A stretch of 64,000 bases of DNA from Hyphomicrobiales bacterium (GTDB lineage Bacteria; Pseudomonadota; Alphaproteobacteria; Rhizobiales; Rhizobiaceae), in contig UBXG01000005.1 in NCBI GenBank assembly GCA_900469475.1, positions 558,001 through 622,000 of the forward strand, in the 5' to 3' direction. Position numbers and translations under genes: made by a program. Every line of letters begins with the position of its first letter. Within the stretch, counting starts at the first letter, position 1. The notes beneath the pieces are model-generated. The model searched no databases. It worked only from the letters and a program-made list of their open reading frames with translations, and had not been told where the DNA came from. Shown piece after piece: positions 27,417 to 36,911 of the stretch.

Positions 27417-28350
27417 TCCTGTTACTCTCAAGAACGTGAACGGCGGTGCCGCCTTGACGGAGAAGACGCTCTCCGGACCGAGTGGCCGCAAGCCGCGCCG
27501 GGTGATTTCCGGCCGCAATATCATGCTCTACGGTACGCTCTTCGTCGCCGCGGCCTATTACCTGTTGCCGCTATATGTGATGATCGTCACGTCGCTGAAA
27601 GGGATGCCTGAAATCCGGCTCGGCAACATCTTTTCGCCGCCGCTCGAAATCACTTTCGAACCATGGGTGAAGGCCTGGGCAACGGCTTGTACGGGCCTCA
27701 ATTGTGACGGCCTTTCCCGCGGTTTCTGGAATTCCGTGCGCATCACCGTGCCGTCGACGATCCTGTCGATCGCGATTGCCTCGGTCAACGGCTATGCGCT
27801 TGCCAATTGGCGCTTCAAGGGAGCCGATCTGTTCTTTTCGATCCTGGTGATCGGGGCGTTCATACCGTATCAGGTGATGATCTATCCGATCGTCATCGTG
27901 CTACGCGAAATCGGCATCTACGGTACGCTGACCGGACTTATCCTCGTGCACAGCATTTTCGGTATGCCGATTCTGACGCTGTTGTTCCGGAATTACTTCG
28001 CATCGTTGCCGGTGGAGCTTTTCAAGGCCGCGCGCATCGATGGCGCCGGCTTCTGGCAGATTTTCCTGCGCATCATGCTGCCCATGTCATTGCCGATCTT
28101 CGTCGTTGCCATGATCCTGCAGGTCACAGGCATCTGGAACGACTTCCTATTCGGCGTCGTCTTCACCAGGCCCGAATATTATCCGATGACCGTCCAGCTC
28201 AACAATATCGTCAATTCCGTCCAGGGCGTGAAGGAATACAACGTCAACATGGCGGCAACGATCCTCACCGGTCTTGTTCCACTTATCGTCTATTTCGTGT
28301 CGGGGCGACTCTTCGTCCGCGGCATCGCCGCCGGCGCAGTGAAGGGGTGA
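27409..28350 (+). CDS. Sugar ABC transporter permease 2
   Basis: The 313-residue MalG-type permease has six predicted transmembrane helices and the EAA loop AARIDGAGFWQIFLRIMLPMS near residue 220. About 35 basic residues precede helix 1. It begins at GTG inside the end of permease 1 and ends 3 bases before the ATPase gene, so the import complex is encoded as one block. Confidence 0.9.
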   Translation: MSNPVTLKNVNGGAALTEKTLSGPSGRKPRRVISGRNIMLYGTLFVAAAYYLLPLYVMIVTSLKGMPEIRLGNIFSPPLEITFEPWVKAWATACTGLNCDGLSRGFWNSVRITVPSTILSIAIASVNGYALANWRFKGADLFFSILVIGAFIPYQVMIYPIVIVLREIGIYGTLTGLILVHSIFGMPILTLLFRNYFASLPVELFKAARIDGAGFWQIFLRIMLPMSLPIFVVAMILQVTGIWNDFLFGVVFTRPEYYPMTVQLNNIVNSVQGVKEYNVNMAATILTGLVPLIVYFVSGRLFVRGIAAGAVKG

Positions 28351-28353
28351 TCC

Positions 28354-29445
28354 ATGAACAGTAGCGTTTCCATCAAAGACCTCTCGCTCGATTTCGGCGC
28401 GGTCACCGTTCTGAAGAACCTCAACCTCGAGATCAATGACGGTGAATTCCTGGTGCTTCTCGGTTCGTCGGGCTGTGGCAAATCGACTTTGTTGAATTGC
28501 ATTGCCGGCCTGCTCGATATCACCGAGGGGCAGATCTTCATCAAGAGCAAGAACGTCACCTGGGAAGAACCCAAGGATCGCGGCATCGGCATGGTGTTCC
28601 AGTCCTATGCCCTCTATCCGCAGATGACGGTCGAGAAGAACCTGTCCTTCGGCCTGCGCGTTGCCAAGGTGCCGCAGGACGAGATCAACAAGCGCATCGC
28701 GCGGGCTGCCGAGATCCTGCAGATCCAGCCGCTTCTGAAGCGCAAGCCGGCCGAGCTTTCGGGCGGTCAGCGCCAGCGCGTCGCGATCGGCCGCGCCTTG
28801 GTGCGCGACGTCGATGTGTTCTTGTTCGACGAGCCGCTCTCGAACCTCGATGCTAAGCTGCGCTCGGAGCTGCGCGTCGAAATCAAGCGGCTGCATCAGT
28901 CGCTGAAGAATACCATGATCTACGTGACCCATGATCAGATCGAGGCGCTGACGCTCGCCGATCGCATCGCGATCATGAAGAACGGCGTCATCATGCAGCT
29001 CGATGATCCCACGACGATCTACAATGAGCCGCGCAATCTCTTCGTCGCAGGTTTCATCGGCTCGCCGTCGATGAATTTCCTCAAGGGTGAATTGGTAAAC
29101 CGCGAAGGCAAGGTCGTGTTCGCGACCAATGACGTGCTGTTTTCTCTTGACGGCTACAAGGCCGGCGAGGCTCTGGAGGTCGGCCGCAAGGTTGTGCTGG
29201 GAGTTCGTCCCGAGCATATCAAGGTCAATGAAGCGACCGCGTTAGGTGCCGAAATTCACGATGCCACGGTCGATATCGAAGAGCCGATGGGTGCCGATAA
29301 TCTGCTCTGGTTGAAGCATGCCGGTCATACCATGTCGGTTCGCGTCAATGGCGCGAGGCGCTTTGGCCCCGGTTCGGCCGTAAAGCTTGGCTTCGATATG
29401 TCTGTCGCATCGCTCTTCGATGCGCAGACAGAACTCAGAATATGA
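28354..29445 (+). CDS. Sugar ABC transporter ATP-binding protein (UgpC/MalK type)
   Basis: The 363-residue ATPase has Walker A GSSGCGKST, signature LSGGQRQRVAIGRAL, Walker B VFLFDEPLSNLDAKLR and the switch His in VTHDQIEA. Residues 240-363 form the C-terminal OB-fold regulatory domain of the MalK group. It powers the importer encoded just upstream. The family often serves several sugar importers. Confidence 0.93.
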   Translation: MNSSVSIKDLSLDFGAVTVLKNLNLEINDGEFLVLLGSSGCGKSTLLNCIAGLLDITEGQIFIKSKNVTWEEPKDRGIGMVFQSYALYPQMTVEKNLSFGLRVAKVPQDEINKRIARAAEILQIQPLLKRKPAELSGGQRQRVAIGRALVRDVDVFLFDEPLSNLDAKLRSELRVEIKRLHQSLKNTMIYVTHDQIEALTLADRIAIMKNGVIMQLDDPTTIYNEPRNLFVAGFIGSPSMNFLKGELVNREGKVVFATNDVLFSLDGYKAGEALEVGRKVVLGVRPEHIKVNEATALGAEIHDATVDIEEPMGADNLLWLKHAGHTMSVRVNGARRFGPGSAVKLGFDMSVASLFDAQTELRI

Positions 29446-29503
29446 TCCCATGCCCGGAGGCGGCCCGGCCGCCTCCTTCTTTGCAGCGGTCCGAGGAGGT
29501 CCG

Positions 29504-31969
29504 ATGTCTTCTTCCATCAATGATAGCCTCACCGTCGATCTGGCGGGATCGTGGAGGCTGACGTCCCCCGACAGCGATCATTCTCTGTCTATATCTCTGC
29601 CCGGTGATGTCCATTCCGCGCTCTATGCGGGGGGGCTTATTCCCGATCCTTATTTTGCGCGGAACGAAGAGGTCGTGCAGTGGGTCGCCAAGCAGGACTG
29701 GGAGCTGACGCGCAGCTTCGCGCTCGATGATGCCGGCGGAGACTGGTATCTCGATATCGATTATCTCGACACAGTCGCCAGCGTCTACGTCAATGATGCG
29801 TTGGTGCTGGAGGGCAATAACTGTTTTCAGCGTTATCGCTCCGACGTCTCGAAAGTGCTGAAGACGGGTACGAACACCGTTCGCATCGTCCTGCATTCGA
29901 GCATTTCGGCTGGTGCTGCCTTGCAGGCGAAACAGCCTTTCTACATTCCCTACAGCACCGGCAATTCGCCGATCCCGAACGGTAACATGCTGCGCAAGCC
30001 GCAATGCCATTTCGGCTGGGATTGGAACATTGCGATCGCGCCGCTTGGCCTCTATGGCACCATCGCGCTGAAGAAGCTCGAAATAGCCCGCATCGAAAAT
30101 GTCGTCACCCAGCAGATTCATAATGACGACGGCTCGGTCGATCTCAAGGTGACGGTGGCGCTATTTGCCAAGGGAACGGGGATCGCACAGCTTTATTTCT
30201 CGCTTGATGACGAGCGGGTTCGCCTCGATGTCGGCGTCAACGCCGGCGAGACGTCGATCACCCATTTCTTCCATATCGACAAGCCTAAGCTTTGGTGGCC
30301 GGCAGGCAATGGCGAGCAGGCACTCTATGCTTTGTCGGTGGAAACCAATTTCGAAACCGTCACGCGGCAGATCGGCCTGCGCACGGTCGAGTTGATTACC
30401 GACGAGGACGAGGCTGGCAGCCGTTTCGCGTTGAAGATCAACGGTCGCGAGATATTTGCCCGTGGGGCCAATTGGATCCCGGCCGATGCCCTGTTCTCAC
30501 GCTCCAATCCGGCCGCGACCGAGGATCTGCTGCAATCGGCCGTCGATGCCAATATGAATGCGATCCGTGTATGGGGCGGCGGCTTCTATGAGCATGACTG
30601 GTTCTACGACACCTGCGATCGCCTGGGTCTGATGGTGTGGCAGGACTTCATGTTTGCCTGCAATCTCTATCCCTCGACGAGCGACTTCCTGGAGAATGTC
30701 GAGGAGGAGGTGGGCTATCAGGTGCGCCGGCTTGCGACGCATCCCTCCATCGTTCTCTGGTGCGGCGACAATGAGCTGGTGGGTGCGCTCACCTGGTTCG
30801 AGGAATCCCGCAAAGATCGGGACCGTTATCTCGTCTCCTACGATCGCCTGAACAGGACGATCGAGACGGCGATGAAGAAGGCGCTGCCGGATGCGATCTG
30901 GTGGCCGTCGAGCCCGGCTTCGGGCTATCTCAATTTCGGCGACGCCTGGCATGCAGATGGTTCCGGCGACATGCATTACTGGTCCGTCTGGCACGAGAAC
31001 AAGTCTTTCGACAATTACCGCACCGTGCGCCCGCGCTTCTGCTCGGAATTCGGCTTCCAGTCCTATACTTCGCTGCCCGTCATCAAGACCTATGCCGAGG
31101 CGAAGGATATGAACATCGCCTCTCCGGTCATGGAACTGCACCAGAAGAATGCCGGCGGCAACGAGCGCATTGCCGGCACGATGTTCCGCTACTTCCGCTT
31201 TCCCAAGGATTTCCCGAATTTCGTCTATCTGAGCCAGGTCCAGCAGGGCCTCGCCATCAAGACGGCAGTGGAATATTGGCGATCGCTGAAGCCGCATTGC
31301 ATGGGCACCATCTACTGGCAGCTCAACGACACCTGGCCGGTGGCCTCCTGGTCGAGCCTGGATTACGGCGGCCGATGGAAGGTGATGCATTATCTGGTCC
31401 GGCGCTTCTTTCAGCCTGTATCCGTTGCGGCAATTCCTTCGGACGACAATAAGACGATCCGCTTCTCTCTGGTCAACGACACCAATGCCGATGTGGTGGT
31501 CGATATTTCCGTATCGCTGCTCAAGCTTGACGGTGAGCGCGTGCCGCTGACGACGGCGCACGCCGTCTGCACGCCGGATGCCGCCGTCACGGCGTTGTCG
31601 ATCGATGCGGATCAGGTTCCCACCGATTGTCTGCTGGCGTGGCGCTTCACCGCATCGAACGGCATGGGCGGCGAGGGGCATTATATTCACGGCACCTACA
31701 AGGCGCTTGAGCTTCAGCCCGCCGGCCTGACGGTGCTGCGGGAGGAGAAAGAGGAAAATGGGACCGTGGAACTCACCGTCACCGCAAGGGGACTTGCGCT
31801 GTTCGTGATGATCGAGAGCGAGGCGGAAGGGCGTTATTCCGACAACGCCTTCGATCTTGCCGCCGGCGAAAGCCGCCGCGTCGTGTTCACGCCCACCAAA
31901 CCGCTCGCAAGCGGCGTGCCCGAATTCCGCATCTACGATCTGCAATCCAGCCAGTCGGTGGACAGCTAA
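29504..31969 (+). CDS. Glycoside hydrolase family 2 beta-mannosidase
   Basis: The 821-residue enzyme has the beta-mannosidase layout: an N-terminal jelly roll (LAGSWRLTSPDSDHSLSISLPGDVHSALY), immunoglobulin-like domains, a TIM barrel and a C-terminal beta domain. The WGGGFYEHDWFYDTCDRLGLMVWQDF stretch (near 30577) is characteristic. The acid/base Glu is in WCGDNELVG and the nucleophile in FCSEFGFQS. It lacks a signal peptide, so it cleaves imported beta-mannosides in the cytoplasm. The start at 29504 follows GAGGAGG. Relatives act on mannooligosaccharides or on Man-beta-GlcNAc, and the exact substrate is open. Confidence 0.9.
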   Translation: MSSSINDSLTVDLAGSWRLTSPDSDHSLSISLPGDVHSALYAGGLIPDPYFARNEEVVQWVAKQDWELTRSFALDDAGGDWYLDIDYLDTVASVYVNDALVLEGNNCFQRYRSDVSKVLKTGTNTVRIVLHSSISAGAALQAKQPFYIPYSTGNSPIPNGNMLRKPQCHFGWDWNIAIAPLGLYGTIALKKLEIARIENVVTQQIHNDDGSVDLKVTVALFAKGTGIAQLYFSLDDERVRLDVGVNAGETSITHFFHIDKPKLWWPAGNGEQALYALSVETNFETVTRQIGLRTVELITDEDEAGSRFALKINGREIFARGANWIPADALFSRSNPAATEDLLQSAVDANMNAIRVWGGGFYEHDWFYDTCDRLGLMVWQDFMFACNLYPSTSDFLENVEEEVGYQVRRLATHPSIVLWCGDNELVGALTWFEESRKDRDRYLVSYDRLNRTIETAMKKALPDAIWWPSSPASGYLNFGDAWHADGSGDMHYWSVWHENKSFDNYRTVRPRFCSEFGFQSYTSLPVIKTYAEAKDMNIASPVMELHQKNAGGNERIAGTMFRYFRFPKDFPNFVYLSQVQQGLAIKTAVEYWRSLKPHCMGTIYWQLNDTWPVASWSSLDYGGRWKVMHYLVRRFFQPVSVAAIPSDDNKTIRFSLVNDTNADVVVDISVSLLKLDGERVPLTTAHAVCTPDAAVTALSIDADQVPTDCLLAWRFTASNGMGGEGHYIHGTYKALELQPAGLTVLREEKEENGTVELTVTARGLALFVMIESEAEGRYSDNAFDLAAGESRRVVFTPTKPLASGVPEFRIYDLQSSQSVDS

Positions 31970-32075
31970 GCGGCGAACGGCCGGCTGATGGATTGAGCTA
32001 TTGCGCCGCAGTGGTGGCGCTTTCGGGGCCCCAAGCCCCAAAACAGACGGCCCGAAGGCCATTGGAGGACTATTG

Positions 32076-32837
32076 ATGACGAAACTTGGATTTCAGCTTT
32101 ATAGCGCCCGCAATTTCCAGCCCTATTCGGAGATATTCGTAAAGCTCGGCAAGGCCGGCTATGCCGAAGTCGAAGGCTTCGGCGGTATCTATGCCGATCT
32201 TGATGAGACCGGCCTCAAGAACCTGCGCGCCGAACTCGACAAGAACGGCCTGCGGATGGCAAGCGGCCATTTCAGCCCGGATTTCCTCGACGGCGAGGTG
32301 CAGAAGTCGCTCGCGATCGCCAAGACCCTGGGCATGGATTCGATCTATGCGCCGCATATCGGCGCCGATCAGCGCCCGAAGGATGCCGCCGGCTGGCTCG
32401 CCTTCGGCAAGCGCCTGCATGAGATGAGCAAGCCTTACAAGGATGCAGGCTTCGAATTCGGCTGGCACAACCATGATTTCGAATTCGTCAAGCAGGCTGA
32501 TGGCTCGCTGCCGATCGAGCAGATTTTCGAAGGCGCTCCGGATATTTCCTGGGAAGCCGATATCGCCTGGGTCATCCGCGGCGGCGGCGATCCTTTCGCC
32601 TGGATCGAAAAGCTCGGTCCGCGCATCACGGCCGTTCACGTCAAGGACATTGCGCCGGCCGGCGAGAACAAGAATGAAGACGGCTGGGCCGATGTCGGGC
32701 ACGGCACCGTTCCGTGGGCAAAGCTGCTCAAGGCGCTCGCCGGTACCAAGGTCAAGCACTTCGTCGTCGAACATGACAATCCGAGCGACGTCGATCGCCT
32801 GATCACGCGTTCCATCGCATCCTTCAAGAGCTTTTGA
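32076..32837 (+). CDS. Sugar phosphate isomerase/epimerase (TIM barrel)
   Basis: The 253-residue protein belongs to the xylose-isomerase-like TIM-barrel family (YcjR/IolE-like). Metal ligands are expected among the Glu and His of YAEVEGFG, FGWHNHDFEF, SWEADIAWV and AVHVKD. Such enzymes in sugar clusters isomerise or epimerise keto-sugars, often working with a Gfo/Idh dehydrogenase, as here with the next gene 11 bases downstream. The ATG at 32076 follows GGAGG. The substrate is not determined. Confidence 0.85.
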   Translation: MTKLGFQLYSARNFQPYSEIFVKLGKAGYAEVEGFGGIYADLDETGLKNLRAELDKNGLRMASGHFSPDFLDGEVQKSLAIAKTLGMDSIYAPHIGADQRPKDAAGWLAFGKRLHEMSKPYKDAGFEFGWHNHDFEFVKQADGSLPIEQIFEGAPDISWEADIAWVIRGGGDPFAWIEKLGPRITAVHVKDIAPAGENKNEDGWADVGHGTVPWAKLLKALAGTKVKHFVVEHDNPSDVDRLITRSIASFKSF

Positions 32838-32848
32838 GGCACTTCCAC

Positions 32849-33982
32849 ATGGCTAAGGAACTTGGCGTCGGCATCATCGGATGCGGCAACATCTCAACCA
32901 CCTATTTCTCGCTCGCACCGCTCTTCAAGGGCCTGAAGGTGCTGGCCTGCGCGGATATCAACATGGAAGCGGCGCGTGCGCGCGCCGAAGAATACAAGGT
33001 CAGGGCCCAGACGATAGACGAACTGCTCGCCAATGACGAGCTCGATGTCATCGTCAACCTGACCATCCCGGACGCGCATTTCCCGGTTTCCAAGCGCATC
33101 CTCGAAGCCGGCAAGCACGTCTACTCCGAAAAGCCGCTCGTGCTGACGCTGGAGCAGGGTGAGGAGCTCCGTCGCATCGCCAAGGAAAAGGGGCTGGCGG
33201 TCGGCTGCGCTCCGGACACCTTCCTCGGTGGTGCGCATCAGCTCGCCCGCAAATTCATCGATGACGGCGGTATCGGGCGCGTCACCTCGGGCGCATGCTA
33301 TGTGATGAGCCCGGGCATGGAAATGTGGCATCCGAACCCGGATTTCTTCTTCCTGCCTGGCGGCGGCCCGATCCTCGATCTCGGTCCTTACTATATCGCC
33401 AATCTGATCAATCTGATCGGTCCGGTGAAGCGTGTTGGCGCGATGACCTCCATGGCATCGCCGACCCGCACCATCACCAGCCAGCCGCGCAATGGCGAGA
33501 TCATTCCCGTGAAGACCCCGACGACGATCCAGGCGCTGCTGGAATTCGTCAGCGGCGCCCGGATCACGCTGACGGCGAGCTGGGATGTGTGGTCGCACCG
33601 CCATGCCAATATGGAGCTCTACGGCACCGAAGGCTCGCTCTACGTGCCCGATCCGAACTTTTTCGGCGGAACCGTCGAGGCGAGCGGCCGCGACAAGGAC
33701 ATCAAGCCGTTGGAAAACTGGGCGCATCCTTTCGGTATCGTCAATCAGGAAAGCCCGAACGGTGCCCGCGCCAACTATCGCACGGCCGGGCTTGCCGACA
33801 TGGCGGCCTCGCTGATCGACGGCCGCGATGCCCGTTGCTCGCTCGACCGCACCTTGCATGGCGTCGATGTCATGACCTCGATCCTGAAATCCGGTGAAGA
33901 AGGCCGTTTCATCGATCTCAGCACGACCTGCACGCAGCCCGCGGCGCTTGGCATCGAAGAGGCTCAGGCGCTCTTGAAGTAG
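32849..33982 (+). CDS. Gfo/Idh/MocA family oxidoreductase
   Basis: The 377-residue NAD(P)-dependent dehydrogenase has the N-terminal Rossmann motif GIIGCGNISTTYF and the EKPLVLT segment, where the catalytic Lys sits. The C-terminal alpha/beta domain carries DLGPYYIANLINLIGP. These enzymes oxidise or reduce hydroxyl groups of sugars or inositols. With the adjacent isomerase it probably converts the monosaccharide freed by the beta-mannosidase into a keto intermediate. The ATG at 32849 has GAGG upstream; an earlier TTG overlaps the preceding stop. Confidence 0.87.
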   Translation: MAKELGVGIIGCGNISTTYFSLAPLFKGLKVLACADINMEAARARAEEYKVRAQTIDELLANDELDVIVNLTIPDAHFPVSKRILEAGKHVYSEKPLVLTLEQGEELRRIAKEKGLAVGCAPDTFLGGAHQLARKFIDDGGIGRVTSGACYVMSPGMEMWHPNPDFFFLPGGGPILDLGPYYIANLINLIGPVKRVGAMTSMASPTRTITSQPRNGEIIPVKTPTTIQALLEFVSGARITLTASWDVWSHRHANMELYGTEGSLYVPDPNFFGGTVEASGRDKDIKPLENWAHPFGIVNQESPNGARANYRTAGLADMAASLIDGRDARCSLDRTLHGVDVMTSILKSGEEGRFIDLSTTCTQPAALGIEEAQALLK

Positions 33983-34001
33983 GCGTAGGAAGAGCTAGTT
34001 T

Positions 34002-34031
34002 GCGCGCGGGTAACCAACCCGCGCGCTTTTT
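34002..34031 (+). terminator. Strong intrinsic terminator inside the sugar cluster
   Basis: GCGCGCGGG (34002-34010) pairs perfectly with CCCGCGCGC (34018-34026) over a 7-base loop and is followed by a T-run. It separates the dehydrogenase from the aldo/keto reductase 21 bases later. Confidence 0.85.
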
Positions 34032-34051
34032 CATCTCGAAGGAATTCCACT

Positions 34052-35083
34052 ATGGCCTGGCAACCGGCATCCGATCGCTATTCAAAAATGAAATACAACA
34101 GGACCGGCCGTTCCGGTCTGAAGCTGCCGGCGGTCTCGCTGGGGCTTTGGCACAATTTCGGCGGCGACACGCCGCATGACCGCAAGGTCGACATGTGCCG
34201 CACGGCCTTCGACCTCGGTATCACCCATTTCGACCTCGCCAACAATTACGGACCGCCTCCGGGCAGCGCCGAGACCGCGTTCGGCGAGATCCTGCGCACC
34301 GATTTTGCCGGCTTGCGCGACGAGCTTATCATCTCCTCCAAGGCCGGCTACGATATGTGGCCGGGTCCCTATGGCGAGTGGGGCAGCCGCAAATATCTGA
34401 TCGCTTCTTGCGACCAGAGCCTGAAGCGCATGGGCCTCGACTATGTCGACATCTTCTATTCCCACCGCTTCGACCCGGATACGCCGCTGGAGGAAACCTG
34501 CGGCGCGCTCGATCATATCGTCCGCTCGGGCAGGGCACTTTATGTCGGTATTTCCTCATACAACGCGCAGCGCACGCGCGAGGCTGCGGCTATCCTCAAG
34601 GACCTCGGCACGCCATGCCTGATCCATCAGCCGAGCTATTCCATGCTCAACCGCTGGGTCGAGGATGACGGTCTGGTTGATACGCTCGAAGACCTCGGCA
34701 TCGGATCAATCGTCTTCTCGCCGCTCGCTCAGGGCATGCTCTCGACCAAGTATCTCGGCGGTATTCCGGAAGACAGCCGTGCCGCACAGAACCACTTCCT
34801 GAAGCGCGACTTCATCCGCCCGCCGATCATCGACAACATCAGAAAGCTGAACGAGATCGCCGAAAAGCGCGGCCAGACGCTGGCGCAAATGGCGATCGCC
34901 TGGGTTCTGCGCGGCGGCCGCATCACGTCCGCCCTGATCGGCGCCAGCCGTTCGTCGCAGATCGTCGATTGCGTCAAGGCGCTCGATAATCTCGACTTCA
35001 CCGCCGAAGAGCTGAAGCAGATCGATGTCTATGCCAAGGAGGCTGATATCAATCTCTGGGCAAAGTCGGCCGAACGCGATTGA
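34052..35083 (+). CDS. Aldo/keto reductase (YghZ/L-glyceraldehyde-3-phosphate reductase type)
   Basis: The 343-residue NADPH-dependent reductase has the AKR tetrad: Asp in FDLANNYGPPPGSAE (Asp and Tyr), Lys in LIISSKAG, and His in FYSHRFDP. The segment KYNRTGRSGLKLPAVSLGLW and the length place it in the YghZ/AKR14 group, which reduces L-glyceraldehyde 3-phosphate and other aldehydes. It lies after a terminator and so may have a separate promoter or be expressed by read-through. Its role in sugar catabolism is inferred only from position. Confidence 0.85.
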   Translation: MAWQPASDRYSKMKYNRTGRSGLKLPAVSLGLWHNFGGDTPHDRKVDMCRTAFDLGITHFDLANNYGPPPGSAETAFGEILRTDFAGLRDELIISSKAGYDMWPGPYGEWGSRKYLIASCDQSLKRMGLDYVDIFYSHRFDPDTPLEETCGALDHIVRSGRALYVGISSYNAQRTREAAAILKDLGTPCLIHQPSYSMLNRWVEDDGLVDTLEDLGIGSIVFSPLAQGMLSTKYLGGIPEDSRAAQNHFLKRDFIRPPIIDNIRKLNEIAEKRGQTLAQMAIAWVLRGGRITSALIGASRSSQIVDCVKALDNLDFTAEELKQIDVYAKEADINLWAKSAERD

Positions 35084-35090
35084 TCATCCT

Positions 35091-35122
35091 AAAACGCCTG
35101 GAACTGGTTTCCGGGCGTTTTA
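35091..35122 (+). terminator. Intrinsic terminator after the aldo/keto reductase
   Basis: AAAACGCCTGG (35091-35101) pairs with CCGGGCGTTTT (35111-35121), with one G-U, leaving a T-run at the 3' side. It lies 40 bases before the GH43 start. Confidence 0.75.
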
Positions 35123-35161
35123 CCTTATTGCCGCTTGCCATGGTTCCGGAGGAGAGAGTTC

Positions 35162-36772
35162 ATGATCCGCAATCCGATTCTGCCGGGGTTCAATCCCGAT
35201 CCATCCATCTGCCGCGTGGGCGAAGACTACTATATCGCCACCTCGACATTCGAATGGTATCCGGGCGTGCAGATCCATCATTCGCGCGATCTCGTGAACT
35301 GGACCTTGGTCCGACGGCCGCTGGAGCGGGCTTCACAGCTCGACATGCGCGGCGAGCCCGACAGCTGTGGCATCTGGGCGCCTTGCCTCTCCTATGCGGA
35401 TGGGCTGTTCTGGCTCGTCTATACCGACGTTAAGCGCTATGACGGCAACTTCAAGGACGCCCATAACTACATCGTGACCTCGCCAACCATCGAAGGCGAA
35501 TGGTCCGAGCCGGCCTATGTCAATTCCTCCGGTTTCGATCCATCCCTGTTCCACGACGATGACGGCCGCAAGTGGTTCGTCAACATGCAATGGAACCATC
35601 GCACCGAGAGCTATGGCGGCTCGCCGAAGACGCCGGCTTTCGACGGTATCCTGCTGCAGGAATGGGATCCGGCGACGAAATCGTTGAAGGGGCCGATCAG
35701 GAACATTTTTGCCGGCACCGAGCTGGGGCTGGTCGAAGGGCCGCATCTCTTCAAGCGGAACGGTTGGTACTATCTGACCACGGCTGAAGGCGGCACGGGT
35801 TACGATCATGCCGTGACTATGGCGCGATCCCGCGACATTGCTGGGCCGTACGAACTGCATCCGAACAAGCATCTGATCAGCTCGAAGGATCATCCGGAAG
35901 CGGCGCTGCAACGTGCGGGCCATGGCCAGTATGTCGAGACGCATGATGGCCAGTTCTACCATACGCATCTTTGTGGGCGGCCTTTGCCTCCGCATCGTCG
36001 CTGTACGCTCGGTCGGGAAACGGCCCTGCAGAAATGTGTTTGGAAAGAGGATGGCTGGCTCTATCTCGAAAACGGCACCAGTGTTCCCGATGTCAATGTC
36101 GTAGGCTTGAACGGTGCCGTACCGGTGGATAGGCCGCGCCGTAGCGGTTATAATTTCGACGAAGGCAGACTGCCGATGGATTTTCAGTGGCTGCGGACGC
36201 CGCAACCGGAACGCATCTTCAGCGTGATGGAGCGACCCGGCCATTTGCGGCTTATCGCCCGCGAGAGCATCGGTTCCTGGTTCGAGCAATCGCTCGTTGC
36301 CCGCCGCCAGGAACATCACAGTTTCCGCGCTGAAACGGTCGTCGATTTCGAGCCCGACACCTATCAGCAGGTTGCGGGCCTGACGCACTACTACAATCGC
36401 TTCAAACTGCATGCTATTGCCGTGACCCTGCACGAGAAGCTCGGCCGCTGCGTCACTATCATGACCTGCCCGGGCGATTATCCGAATGGCCGCCTGAGTT
36501 TTCCGATCGAGGGCGGCGTCGCAGTGCCGGACGGGCGGATCCAGCTTGCCATGGAGGTGCGGAACAACGACCTGCAGTTCTTCTGGCAAGCGGAAGGCAT
36601 GGGCGCATGGCAGGCGATTGGGCCAGTACTCGATGCCGGCGTCATCTCGGATGAGGGCGGGCGTGGCGAGCACGGTTCCTTCACCGGTGCCTTCGTGGGC
36701 ATGTTTGCCTTCGACCTCTCAGGCCGGGCAAAGACAGCGGATTTCGACTGGTTCAACTACGATGAACTGTGA
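35162..36772 (+). CDS. Glycoside hydrolase family 43 beta-xylosidase/arabinofuranosidase
   Basis: The 536-residue enzyme has a five-bladed GH43 propeller and the C-terminal beta-sandwich of the XynB-type beta-xylosidases. The general base Asp is in LPGFNPDPSI, the pKa-modulating Asp in SSGFDPSLFHDD and the catalytic acid Glu in GLVEGPHLF. It lacks a signal peptide and works in the cytoplasm on imported xylo- or arabino-oligosaccharides. It closes the sugar cluster and has its own ribosome-binding site (GGAGAG). Beta-xylosidase is the most likely activity; arabinofuranosidase is the alternative. Confidence 0.88.
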   Translation: MIRNPILPGFNPDPSICRVGEDYYIATSTFEWYPGVQIHHSRDLVNWTLVRRPLERASQLDMRGEPDSCGIWAPCLSYADGLFWLVYTDVKRYDGNFKDAHNYIVTSPTIEGEWSEPAYVNSSGFDPSLFHDDDGRKWFVNMQWNHRTESYGGSPKTPAFDGILLQEWDPATKSLKGPIRNIFAGTELGLVEGPHLFKRNGWYYLTTAEGGTGYDHAVTMARSRDIAGPYELHPNKHLISSKDHPEAALQRAGHGQYVETHDGQFYHTHLCGRPLPPHRRCTLGRETALQKCVWKEDGWLYLENGTSVPDVNVVGLNGAVPVDRPRRSGYNFDEGRLPMDFQWLRTPQPERIFSVMERPGHLRLIARESIGSWFEQSLVARRQEHHSFRAETVVDFEPDTYQQVAGLTHYYNRFKLHAIAVTLHEKLGRCVTIMTCPGDYPNGRLSFPIEGGVAVPDGRIQLAMEVRNNDLQFFWQAEGMGAWQAIGPVLDAGVISDEGGRGEHGSFTGAFVGMFAFDLSGRAKTADFDWFNYDEL

Positions 36773-36911
36773 GGGGTGATGACTTCCGGCGATGGGCTGT
36801 AAAGCCGGCCGCTGTTCTCACTCTATTACGGAATTGTAATTCGACTGTCAGATGCGTTTCATGTCTGTCACGGTAAGTTCGCGTGCAGATTCTGAAATGA
36901 GGAAACAACCA

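Noticed and set aside
30497-32062. 521-codon minus-strand open frame opposite the beta-mannosidase
   Set aside because: The plus-strand gene has complete GH2 motifs and catalytic residues. The antisense translation has no domain and an unnatural His/Arg/Gly-rich composition.
23500-36800. Genomic island origin of the sugar cluster
   Set aside because: No integrase, tRNA target, insertion sequence or flanking repeat is present, and composition of the genes matches the neighbours apart from the regulatory spacer.
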